Source: Deltaproteobacteria bacterium (lineage in GTDB: Bacteria; Desulfobacterota; Binatia; Binatales; Binataceae). From it: DNA of 13,611 nucleotides. The DNA is taken from contig JAJYMR010000119.1 of assembly GCA_021786815.1 (NCBI GenBank), forward strand, positions 1-13,611, in the 5' to 3' direction. Shown piece by piece: positions 7,294-13,471 of this stretch (the stretch's first letter is position 1; every line of letters begins with the position of its first letter). A model generated the notes under the pieces. The model was not told where the DNA came from, did no database searches, and saw only the letters and a program-made list of their open reading frames with translations. The position numbers and the translations under genes are program-made.

Positions 7294-7910
7294 CAGCTTC
7301 TTCCCAGTTTCTTCGAGGTTTCGCCTTCGGACGCAAAACCTGTCACTCCGCCCGAGGCGGCAAGCAGTTCTTCGAGATGCGCCTGCCAGGCGGCGGCGCG
7401 GCGATGCTTTTCGGCGGAGTCGAGCAGATCGTCGAGCAGGACCAGGCCGCGCTCGATATGCGCTTTTTCCTCCTCGACCATCCGGGCGAGGATCCTGAGC
7501 GTCGGCGGCTCGTAAACCGGATTGGCCGCGGCGACATGGGCGCTGTAATGGGAGACCAGATGGGGCTTGAGCACGCGGTAGATTCCGACCAGGCGCTCGA
7601 GCGTGTCCTCCCATTCCTCCTCGTCCTCGATCGTGTCGACAAACGTGGCGAAGGACTCGTTGGCGGCGCGCGAAAGCTGCGCCTGCGAGCGAAGCTCGGG
7701 CAGCCGCTTGCCAAGCGCGTCGGTATGAAGCGCGTCTTCATAGACCTGGCGCGCCATCTCGATCTTGACCGGAATTTGCGGCGTAAGCGCGATCCATCCC
7801 GCCATCATCCGCATCATCCGCTCCTCGGCGTAGCGATAATTCATGATGAAGGTGGCGCTTTGGCGGACGCTGTAAACGCCATCCATCGTGCGTCGGTCGT
7901 ACAGTGCCAT
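7293..7910 (-). CDS. Divergent ferritin-like protein C (altered diiron ligands)
   Basis: A 205-residue ferritin-like protein, first structural gene after tetR. It shares the block MARQVYEDALH (52-62) with MARQVWDESRH of proteins A and B, and has a second ExxH at Glu148 and His151 (EEEKAH). The helix-1 Glu is probably Glu29 or Glu30 (YRYAEERMM). Two changes stand out. The helix-2 ligand aligns with Asp59 rather than Glu. No counterpart of the helix-3 Glu (RGLEGLA in A and B) is evident; this region instead has three histidines (117, 121, 125). It may bind metal differently or be a structural partner. ATG 7910 has AGGAG at 7 nt spacing and lies 20 nt after the tetR stop, making it an obvious operon gene. 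Assignment to the superfamily is fairly secure; assignment to DUF455 proper is not. Confidence 0.78.
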   Translation of the reverse strand: MALYDRRTMDGVYSVRQSATFIMNYRYAEERMMRMMAGWIALTPQIPVKIEMARQVYEDALHTDALGKRLPELRSQAQLSRAANESFATFVDTIEDEEEWEDTLERLVGIYRVLKPHLVSHYSAHVAAANPVYEPPTLRILARMVEEEKAHIERGLVLLDDLLDSAEKHRRAAAWQAHLEELLAASGGVTGFASEGETSKKLGRS

Positions 7911-7930
7911 TTCCGTCTCCTGCTCGGCCT

Positions 7931-8581
7931 TCAGTCCCTGCGGTCGTTGCGAACAGTCCCGTTGGGCGCGAAGAAGCGACCCTCGACGAGCGCCGCTATT
8001 TCCCGCCAATAGGTCTCCTTGCTCGTGTTGCGAAGGTAGTCGGCGCCAGTGGCCCATCCCGCGCACAGCATATGGATCGCCTCGACCACGCTTCGCTCGT
8101 CCTCGAACCTGATTGCGCCCGCGCGCCGTCCGCGTTCGAGCGCGCCTGCGACCGCCGAAAAATACTGATCGACGATTCGGTCCAGCGCGGCCCGATACTC
8201 GGGGCGCCGCGCGAGGTAGCGGACCTCATGATGGAGCACGGTGAAGGCTTCGCGGTATCGGTCGATCACGTCGAGCGCGGTGCGCATCACTTCGAGCAGT
8301 TCGCGGCGCGGATCGCCCTGGGTGCGCTCGCGGATCGCGGGCAGGCTTTCGACCAGCTCCGCGACCATCGATTCGGCGATCAGTATGAGGATGTCGTCCT
8401 TGCTCGGGAGATAGACGTAGATCGAGCCTGCGGCGAGGCCGGCCTCGAGCGCGAGTTCCTTGACTGTGGCTTCGTGGAAAGACTTGCGCGCAAGCACGCG
8501 GCACGCGGCAAGGAAAATCTGCCTGCGCCGCGCCTTGACCAGAGATTCGTCCTGCGGCTGCGCCCTTAGCGGCTCGGGCAT
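7931..8581 (-). CDS. TetR/AcrR-family transcriptional regulator
   Basis: A 216-residue regulator of typical TetR length. The N-terminal DNA-binding domain (about 16-64) has the family helix-turn-helix: ARRRQIFLAACRVLARKSF, then ATVKELALEAGLAAGSIYVYLPSKDDIL, with GSIYVYL as the recognition helix. The C-terminal part (about 70-216) is all-helical, as in ligand-binding TetR domains, and not specific to a known ligand. It is the first gene of the operon and probably represses its own transcript through the palindrome at 8655-8668; ligand binding would relieve this. ATG 8581 has no good SD but is the only sensible start, since the next Met (residue 72) is beyond the DNA-binding domain. Confidence 0.95.
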   Translation of the reverse strand: MPEPLRAQPQDESLVKARRRQIFLAACRVLARKSFHEATVKELALEAGLAAGSIYVYLPSKDDILILIAESMVAELVESLPAIRERTQGDPRRELLEVMRTALDVIDRYREAFTVLHHEVRYLARRPEYRAALDRIVDQYFSAVAGALERGRRAGAIRFEDERSVVEAIHMLCAGWATGADYLRNTSKETYWREIAALVEGRFFAPNGTVRNDRRD

Positions 8582-8644
8582 AGTCGGTTAATCGAAGAGC
8601 GACGGCCGCCGCGCGGCGGTCCTGTCGCACTCTCCCCGAGTGGT

Positions 8645-8674
8645 GCAATAGTTGAATGAACGTTCATTTGTCAA
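8645..8674 (-). promoter_or_regulatory. Promoter of the tetR-ferritin-like operon
   Basis: On the minus strand a perfect -35 box TTGACA (8674-8669) is followed by an 18-bp spacer and TATTGC (8650-8645). The -10 is a poor match, but the -35 and the position of the operator in the spacer support the call. The leader would be roughly 57 nt. Confidence 0.6.
8655..8668. promoter_or_regulatory. TetR-type operator palindrome
   Basis: AATGAACGTTCATT is a perfect 14-bp palindrome between the divergent tetR and F420-oxidoreductase genes, exactly filling the spacer of the operon promoter. Size, symmetry and place are typical of TetR-family operators. It lies about 50 bp upstream of the candidate promoter for the divergent gene, so that gene might also be affected. 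Confidence 0.75.
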
Positions 8675-8716
8675 ACGCCGGCTTTCGCGCTTCGGCGCGC
8701 AAACGGCCGAGTGCTG

Positions 8717-8746
8717 TTGTCGCGTCGCGGATGCTCGGGTGATAAA
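8717..8746 (+). promoter_or_regulatory. Candidate promoter of the F420-type oxidoreductase gene
   Basis: TTGTCG (8717-8722) and GATAAA (8741-8746) are 18 bp apart, each matching the sigma-70 consensus at four of six positions. The SD follows about 12 nt after the expected transcript start. Confidence 0.35.
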
Positions 8747-8781
8747 GTCCGGCGCGGCGCGTGCGGGGAGGCGTTTCGCCG

Positions 8782-9243
8782 ATGGCTGCCGAGAGACCGG
8801 ACTTCCTGAAGCCGAATGCTTTCGAACGGATGACCAACAATCTGGTCGGGATGCTGGCGCGTCTCGGCGTCGGTTTCGGCTACGTCTACGTGCTCGAGGT
8901 AAAGGGTCGCCGCAGCGGCAACGTCTATTCGACGCCGGTCAATCTGCTCGAATATGGGAACCGCGGCTACCTGGTTGCGCCTCGCGGCGAAACAAGCTGG
9001 GTCCGCAATGCGCGGGTCGTCGGCGAGGTTTCGCTGGTCAGGCGCGGCAGGCGCGACAGCTACTCCGTGCGCGAGGTCCCCGTCGAGGAACGGCCCGCGC
9101 TGCTCAAGGAATATCTCGACCGCTACGCGGTCGCCGTGCAGCGCTATTTCCCGATACCCAAGGGCTCGCCCGCCGAGTCGTTCAAGGAAATCGCGTCACG
9201 CTACCCGGTATTCGAATTGATCGCGAAAAAGCCTTCGGTATAA
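8782..9243 (+). CDS. Ddn-like F420-dependent nitroreductase-family oxidoreductase
   Basis: A 153-residue protein of the deazaflavin (F420)-dependent nitroreductase family (Ddn-like, PF04075 type). This split-barrel fold binds reduced F420 and reduces quinones, nitro compounds or enones in characterised actinobacterial members. Hallmarks are VLEVKGRRSGNVYSTPVN (37-54; the family's KGRKSG phosphate-binding motif) and GYLVAPRGETSWVRNAR (62-78; cofactor-binding strand and the W-x-x-N segment). ATG 8782 has GGGGAGG at a good distance; GTG 8761 adds seven residues but lacks an SD. It is divergent from the tetR operon and shares its control region. Substrate unknown. Some family members use other flavins or heme, so F420 use is inferred from homology. 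Confidence 0.88.
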   Translation: MAAERPDFLKPNAFERMTNNLVGMLARLGVGFGYVYVLEVKGRRSGNVYSTPVNLLEYGNRGYLVAPRGETSWVRNARVVGEVSLVRRGRRDSYSVREVPVEERPALLKEYLDRYAVAVQRYFPIPKGSPAESFKEIASRYPVFELIAKKPSV

Positions 9244-9299
9244 AGCGCCGCGCGCATAGTCACGGACTTGGAGCTGACTGCTGGCGGTGCGCTTCAGGC

Positions 9300-9773
9300 T
9301 CAGCCTTCGACGATTAGCTCGGCTTCGACGAAATCCTTGCGCCCCGCGTCCCACGCGAACGCTGCCGCGCGCGCGAATTTGCCCGTGCGTATCGACATCA
9401 CGACATGAACCGTGTCGGGATAGTCCGGGTACTCGGGATCGAACGAGCAGGCCTGCGCGCGATCGGTCGGCGAGAAGTAGGCGTCGTGGTCGGGATGCGA
9501 ATGATAGACGAATTTGAGCGCGAGTTTCCGCTCGTCGATTTCCTTCAGGACCGCCAGATGCTCCTTCGGTTCCATCAGGAAGGCGGTTCTCGCGTCGCGC
9601 GGGAAAGCGTTCGGGTCTTCGGCGTGCCTGCGGTTCTGAATATTGGTTATCGGACGTACTTCGCAGGAGGCCGCGTCGCCGATAATGAAGCCGCAGCATT
9701 CGAACGGGAACTCGCGCTCGGCCTGCGCAATGATCTGCTCCATCGCGTGCCGGCTTATCTTCGCTCGTGTCAC
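9300..9773 (-). CDS. JAMM/MPN+ family metalloprotease (Mov34/PAD-1 domain)
   Basis: A 157-residue single-domain protein with a complete JAMM zinc-protease signature: Glu25 (FECCGFIIG), then HSHPDHDAYFSPTD giving His91, His93, Ser101 and Asp104, the HxH-x7-SxxD spacing. Bacterial stand-alone JAMM proteins such as mycobacterial Mec remove peptides from the C-terminus of sulfur-carrier (ubiquitin-like) proteins; others act in siderophore or defence clusters. No ubiquitin-like or E1 gene is in the window, so the substrate is unknown. The start is GTG 9773, overlapping the panE-like stop by 4 bp (GTGA), which indicates co-transcription and translational coupling. It converges on the F420-oxidoreductase gene 56 bp away. 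Confidence 0.92.
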   Translation of the reverse strand: MTRAKISRHAMEQIIAQAEREFPFECCGFIIGDAASCEVRPITNIQNRRHAEDPNAFPRDARTAFLMEPKEHLAVLKEIDERKLALKFVYHSHPDHDAYFSPTDRAQACSFDPEYPDYPDTVHVVMSIRTGKFARAAAFAWDAGRKDFVEAELIVEG

Positions 9774-10765
9774 GACTGTTCGCTCTTCTCCTTCTGAAGA
9801 CGCTCGCGCGCCCGCACCAGCCGCGTGAGCATCCTGTTCACCGGCGCTTCGAGCCCGAAACGTTCGGCAAGCTCGACCACTTTGCCGTTGAGCGCATCGA
9901 CGTCGGTGCGTCCGCGGCGCTCCAAGTCGTAGAGCATGGTCGGGCGATGATGGAATGTCGAAGGGACGAGCTTCTCATAGAATACGCTTCGGTACGCGTC
10001 GGCGTCCTTGAACGGAACCGCGACATTCGTCCGGCGCGCGACCGCGAAAGCCTCGTCGATCGCGTCATTCATGATTGCGCGCAGGTCGGGATCTTCGGCA
10101 AGCGCTCCATAATGAAGTCCGAGAAGCGCGCCGAGCGGATTCAAGGCCGCGTTGTAGAAGAGCTTCGTCCATAGATACGGCATCACGTCCGCGCACGCCT
10201 CGGTCGGAATCCCGGCCTGCGTGAGCATCGCCGCGACCGCGCGGGCGCGTTCCACGAGCCGCGCGCTTTGCTCGCCCTGCACGTAAGGCGCCGGACCGAC
10301 CGCGACCGGCTCCGCAAAGACCGTAACCCGTACCGCGCCGGGAGATTCCATCTCAGCGCCGAAGATCACGCGCCCGCCGAGCACGCGCGCGGCGCCGAAA
10401 CGCTCGACGAACGTCTCGATATTTCCCACTCCGTTCTGCATCGAGACGACCAGTCCGTCCGGCGCGAGTATCGGCGAAAGCTCGGCCGCGATTGCCGCCG
10501 TGTCATAGCTCTTGACCGTGAGCAGAACGAGGTCGAAGCGCCGGTCGAGTTCAGCGGCGCGTTCAGCGAGCGTGAACCCGCGCACGACGCGCTCGCCGAA
10601 AAGGCCGGTCAGCCGAAGCCCGGTGCGCGCGACGGCGTCGAGATGCGCCCGCCGTCCGAGCATCGCGACTTCGTGCCCGGCCGCGCGCAGCATCGCGCCC
10701 ATCACCGAGCCGATCGCGCCTGCTCCGGCTATCAGGATCGGTCCATTCTGTTGCATCCGCGCCAT
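9770..10765 (-). CDS. panE: 2-dehydropantoate 2-reductase (ketopantoate reductase family)
   Basis: A 331-residue member of the ApbA/PanE family, which reduces 2-dehydropantoate to pantoate with NADPH in pantothenate/CoA synthesis. It has the N-terminal Rossmann motif GAGAIGSVMGA (14-24), TVKSYDT (Lys85), MQNGVGN (Asn111), and the C-terminal catalytic WTKLFYNAALNPLGAL with Lys201. Length is slightly above E. coli PanE (303). Many genomes carry PanE-like paralogues acting on other 2-keto acids, and no panB or panC lies nearby, so the symbol is tentative. ATG 10765 is chosen because the Rossmann strand follows directly; GTG 10804 and ATG 10756 are possible, and no start has a strong SD. It forms a 4-bp-overlap pair with the downstream JAMM protease. 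Confidence 0.9.
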   Translation of the reverse strand: MARMQQNGPILIAGAGAIGSVMGAMLRAAGHEVAMLGRRAHLDAVARTGLRLTGLFGERVVRGFTLAERAAELDRRFDLVLLTVKSYDTAAIAAELSPILAPDGLVVSMQNGVGNIETFVERFGAARVLGGRVIFGAEMESPGAVRVTVFAEPVAVGPAPYVQGEQSARLVERARAVAAMLTQAGIPTEACADVMPYLWTKLFYNAALNPLGALLGLHYGALAEDPDLRAIMNDAIDEAFAVARRTNVAVPFKDADAYRSVFYEKLVPSTFHHRPTMLYDLERRGRTDVDALNGKVVELAERFGLEAPVNRMLTRLVRARERLQKEKSEQS

Positions 10766-10976
10766 GCTTTCGGTACCGGCTCTCGGTTTTGGAGCGAGAG
10801 GCACGCCCTGCGCCGCTCGATATCGAGGGTATGGCGTCGCGCGCGCCTTTCGCGGTGTTCCGAGTCTTCAATTACTAGCGGTCGCGGACGCGGCGTGGAA
10901 GTAGAGCGCGCGAGCCTGGGCGCGTGAGATCGCAATCGCTTGCGAGGCGGTCGCTCAGGCCGGTAGGAAGTACGGG

Positions 10977-11822
10977 ATGGAGCGCACGGCGATAAACCTG
11001 GGCGGTGTGGAGCTTGGTTCCTCGGTGATGAACGCGTCGGGGCCGCGTTCGGCGGAGCGCGGCGAGCTTTACGAACTGAGCGCGGTGCATACCGGGCCGG
11101 TGGTCTTCAAGTCGTGCAACATGGCCGGACTCGAGGAGCCCGAAAATCTCAGGAACCGTGGCATCGAGCATTTCGCGGCGATTGCGCGCGAACTTCGCTC
11201 GCGCGGCAAGATTGTGGTTGCGAGCGTGGTCGGCACGAGCGACGGCGAGCTTGCCGGTGTTGCGCGGACGCTCGACGAAGCCGGGGTGAACATAATCGAA
11301 CTCAACCTCGCCGACGATTACGTGCAGCGCGCACTGGCTCCGTTCGCCTCGATAGAGCGGCTCGGCTCGCTGCTCGAAGCAGTGCGCGGCGCGACCCGGG
11401 CCGTGCTCGCAGTGAAGATGCCGCCCGCTGGGCTTTCGCTCGAGCCGCGCGCGCTCGCACACCGGATGAAGTCGGCGGGTGTGGGAATCCTCGTATGCGC
11501 CAACGACCTGCCGAAGGATTTAGATATCGACATCCGAAGCGCGACGGTCACGGGAGAGCCGCGTGCACTTTCGCAGGTTCACAGGTTTTATCGCGAGGCC
11601 GCCGGAGCGCTCGATATCGTTGCGGTGGGCGGAGTGAACAGGGGACGCGACGCCTACGTGGCGCATCTGACCGGCGCGAAGGCCGTGCAGGTCGGCTCGG
11701 CGATTATCAAGGAGGGCGCCGGAGCGCTCGGCAGGATCGATCGCGAACTCGACACGCTTCTCGCGGAGAACGGCAAGCGCTCGGTTTCGGAAATAATCGG
11801 CACTGTGGGATTCTCCGGATAA
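10977..11822 (+). CDS. Dihydroorotate dehydrogenase-like FMN protein lacking the Cys loop
   Basis: A 281-residue TIM-barrel flavoprotein of the class-1 dihydroorotate dehydrogenase (PyrD) type. FMN-binding parts are well kept: VMNASGP (17-23), VVFKS (Lys45), VKMPP (Lys147), VCAND (173-177), VAVGGVNRGRDAY (215-227) and VQVGSAIIKEG (237-247). The substrate loop differs. Class-1 enzymes read ELNLSCPN, with Cys the catalytic base in class 1A (Ser in 1B); here the sequence is ELNLADDYVQ (108-117), with neither Cys nor Ser and no Pro-Asn. The protein is also shorter than typical (about 300-310). It may therefore act on another substrate or be a remodelled enzyme. ATG 10977 has AGGAAG at 6 nt spacing. 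It is transcribed alone, divergent from panE. Confidence 0.85.
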   Translation: MERTAINLGGVELGSSVMNASGPRSAERGELYELSAVHTGPVVFKSCNMAGLEEPENLRNRGIEHFAAIARELRSRGKIVVASVVGTSDGELAGVARTLDEAGVNIIELNLADDYVQRALAPFASIERLGSLLEAVRGATRAVLAVKMPPAGLSLEPRALAHRMKSAGVGILVCANDLPKDLDIDIRSATVTGEPRALSQVHRFYREAAGALDIVAVGGVNRGRDAYVAHLTGAKAVQVGSAIIKEGAGALGRIDRELDTLLAENGKRSVSEIIGTVGFSG

Positions 11823-11892
11823 TCGCGGCCCAGGTGCCTTTGCTTCGTCCGTTTTTCGGGCGCATACTTGCCGCGGCGCGGCTGGCTCTGGT

Positions 11893-11906
11893 AGCCTCGC
11901 GAGGCT
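11893..11906. repeat. Perfect 14-bp palindrome upstream of tRNA-Glu
   Basis: AGCCTCGCGAGGCT is fully self-complementary and lies between the DHOD-like gene and the tRNA, about 43 bp before the tRNA. It could be a regulator site or a hairpin near the 3' end of the DHOD-like mRNA. There is no T-tract. Confidence 0.4.
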
Positions 11907-11949
11907 GATTCAGGGCTACGCAGCCTGTCGGAACGCGCCTTTCTCGCAG

Positions 11950-12027
11950 GTCCCCGTCGTCTAGCTCGGCCTAGGACACCGGCCTTTCACGTCGGTAACA
12001 CGGGTTCAAATCCCGTCGGGGACGCCA
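11950..12027 (+). tRNA. tRNA-Glu (anticodon UUC)
   Basis: A full cloverleaf can be drawn. Acceptor arms are GTCCCCG (11950-11956) and CGGGGAC (12017-12023), with discriminator G and encoded CCA (12025-12027). The anticodon stem CCGGC/GTCGG has one G-U pair, and the loop CTTTCAC carries anticodon TTC at 11986-11988. The T-arm has GGTTCAAATCC. Sequence closely resembles known bacterial tRNA-Glu genes. Confidence 0.97.
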
Positions 12028-12041
12028 TCCAACTCGCGAAC

Positions 12042-12884
12042 TTGACGTTCATCTGGGTGCTGCAGCGGCGGCGCCGCTTCGTTACGACGCGCTCGCGGGC
12101 GAGCCGACAAGCCTGTCGGTTTTTCTGGCGAAGCGCCGCAAATTGGCGTTCACTGGAAGCCGATGCGATCCACAGTGGCTGCGCGCGCAATAACACGGTC
12201 TTTCGAGCGGCTATACTCTTCCTGGTAATCGCGTTTGGCCTTGCCGCCGGGTACGCGCTCGGTCATCCCGGGCTGAAAGCGAATGGCGCCGCGGCCGCTC
12301 AACGAAGAAAAGGGGTGGTGGAGTCGGATCCGTGGGAGCAGTTGCCGCACGTAAGTTTTCCAGGTTCCCGAAACCGGCTCGCATCGCCCAACCGCCGCTC
12401 CCTGCTCGAAAACATCGACTGTGACGACTGTGACAGCGCGACCACGTATCCGCATACGATCTATCTAATCGATACGAAACGTCACGCGCGCCGGATGTTA
12501 TATCAGTACGGCAGATGGGTGAACGTTCTGTGGTCGCCCTCATCGCAGGCCGTCGCGATAAATGATTTTTGCGCCGCCGACGACTCCAGAAGCGTTCTAT
12601 TCGTGCTCGGGCCGAGGCTGAAACGAATCGATCTGAGCAAAACGCTGCTCATGACTCTGCGGCCCGGGACAGACTATCATCTTCTGAGCGGCGGATATCC
12701 CGTATTCAAGTTCGTGGTGAGATGGCTGGACTCCAGGTCGCTACTCTTCAAGGCCACCGGCTTTGCCGAGGCAGGTTCCAGCGGGTTCAAGCGTCCGTTC
12801 ACTCTCATCTACGCGTATCGGGTGCAAGACTCCTTCGTGCCCTATTCGGGTAGCAACGCAAGCGACGCTTCACGGAGCCGCTGA
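12042..12884 (+). CDS. Membrane-anchored hypothetical protein, start uncertain
   Basis: Not recognised. The clear part is a hydrophobic segment (AAILFLVIAFGLAAGYALG, about residues 56-74) followed by an extracytoplasmic domain. That domain has beta-rich motifs resembling PD40/TolB-type propeller blades (YLIDTKRHARRML, then VLWSPSSQAVAIND and SVLFVLG), plus CDDCD near residue 127. The frame opens at TTG 12042 (GTG 12057 is next), just after the tRNA, with no SD. The first 50 residues are Arg-rich and probably not translated. A better ATG at 12163 is in another frame and reads MRSTVAARAITRSF before meeting the hydrophobic segment, so a frameshift near 12200 (error or real) is possible. I give the whole open frame as the outer limit; the supported part begins near 12190. 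Confidence 0.55.
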   Translation: MTFIWVLQRRRRFVTTRSRASRQACRFFWRSAANWRSLEADAIHSGCARNNTVFRAAILFLVIAFGLAAGYALGHPGLKANGAAAAQRRKGVVESDPWEQLPHVSFPGSRNRLASPNRRSLLENIDCDDCDSATTYPHTIYLIDTKRHARRMLYQYGRWVNVLWSPSSQAVAINDFCAADDSRSVLFVLGPRLKRIDLSKTLLMTLRPGTDYHLLSGGYPVFKFVVRWLDSRSLLFKATGFAEAGSSGFKRPFTLIYAYRVQDSFVPYSGSNASDASRSR

Positions 12885-13407
12885 CAGAAGCCGCGCAGTG
12901 ACGCTCCGCCGCAAGCGAGCGGCAAGCGCAGCGCCCGGGAGCCTCGAATGCCGTCGAGCCGTGTGTAGACAAGCTCGCGCTGGAGGGCGGGCCGGGATCG
13001 CGCGGCGTTCTCTTTGCGCGGCCTCGAAGGCGTTGGGGTCCGAGCCTGGCTCACGTTCTTCCCTCGGTTTTCTCAACTCGTTGGTTCAAATGCCGGTCTT
13101 GCTCTCTAGCGCGTCGTATCGCGAATTGTGACCGCAAGACCCTTGATGTGGCAGTTCTGTTTGTATCGAAATCGCGCGGGCCTGAGCGGAATATCCGTCA
13201 GTACGCGCGAAATTCAAGTTCACGCTGACATCTGGCACAAAACGTAAGCTTGGCCCCGCTCTCGCGCGCATCCAGATACCGTCGTAAGCGACAATTGGCC
13301 CTAAATGGCCCAAGACTCGAAGGCGCAATTGTCTCCGCGCGAGTCAGCCGTCTCGCTCTTCCGCGTTGAAATTCCGCGAATTCGCTAGCCGAACCCGTCG
13401 CTAGCTA
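12885..13407. other. Intergenic region upstream of the exported-protein gene
   Basis: About 520 bases without a supportable gene. A short imperfect stem (GCCGC/GCGGC, 12908-12923) lies just after the preceding stop, and an imperfect inverted repeat (TTGGCC/GGCCCAA) lies near 13294-13313. Such long upstream space is common before sigma-54 promoters, where enhancer sites lie 80-200 bp upstream, but I could not recognise a known activator site. Confidence 0.5.
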
Positions 13408-13423
13408 TGGCATCCTTATTGCT
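13408..13423 (+). promoter_or_regulatory. Sigma-54 (-24/-12) promoter candidate
   Basis: TGGCATCCTTATTGCT fits the sigma-54 pattern TGGCAC-N5-TTGCW, with the invariant GG (13409-13410) and GC (13421-13422) exactly 10 bp apart. It lies 48 bp upstream of the start codon of the following gene, with a long gene-free upstream region for enhancer binding. Confidence 0.65.
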
Positions 13424-13455
13424 GTTACCTCGTTTCAACGAACTTAGGGCCCGGC

Positions 13456-13463
13456 AAGGAGGT
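13456..13463 (+). promoter_or_regulatory. Near-perfect Shine-Dalgarno
   Basis: AAGGAGGT, full complement to the 16S 3' end, 8 nt before ATG 13472. It sets the start of the truncated exported-protein gene and predicts strong translation. Confidence 0.85.
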
Positions 13464-13471
13464 AAGCCCCA

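Noticed and set aside
9244..9299. AAGCGC...GCGCTT inverted repeat between convergent genes as a bidirectional terminator
   Set aside because: Arms are only six bases with a loop of about 40 nt and no T-tract.
8652..9317. 221-residue plus-strand open frame overlapping the F420-oxidoreductase gene
   Set aside because: Shadow of the real gene; Arg/Gly-rich, and its first codons lie in the operator palindrome.
11950..12027. tRNA-Glu as an integration site with a flanking att repeat
   Set aside because: I found no second copy of the tRNA 3' end and no integrase in the window.
12763..13131. Plus-strand 122-residue open frame
   Set aside because: Starts inside the membrane-anchored gene in another frame; Arg/Ser-rich shadow translation.
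13226..13244. TGGCAC at about 13226 as a second sigma-54 element
   Set aside because: Ten bases after GG the sequence reads AA rather than the required GC.
13086..13328. Minus-strand 80-residue open frame in the last intergenic region
   Set aside because: No SD, no recognisable motif, and it lies in the upstream region of the sigma-54-like promoter.
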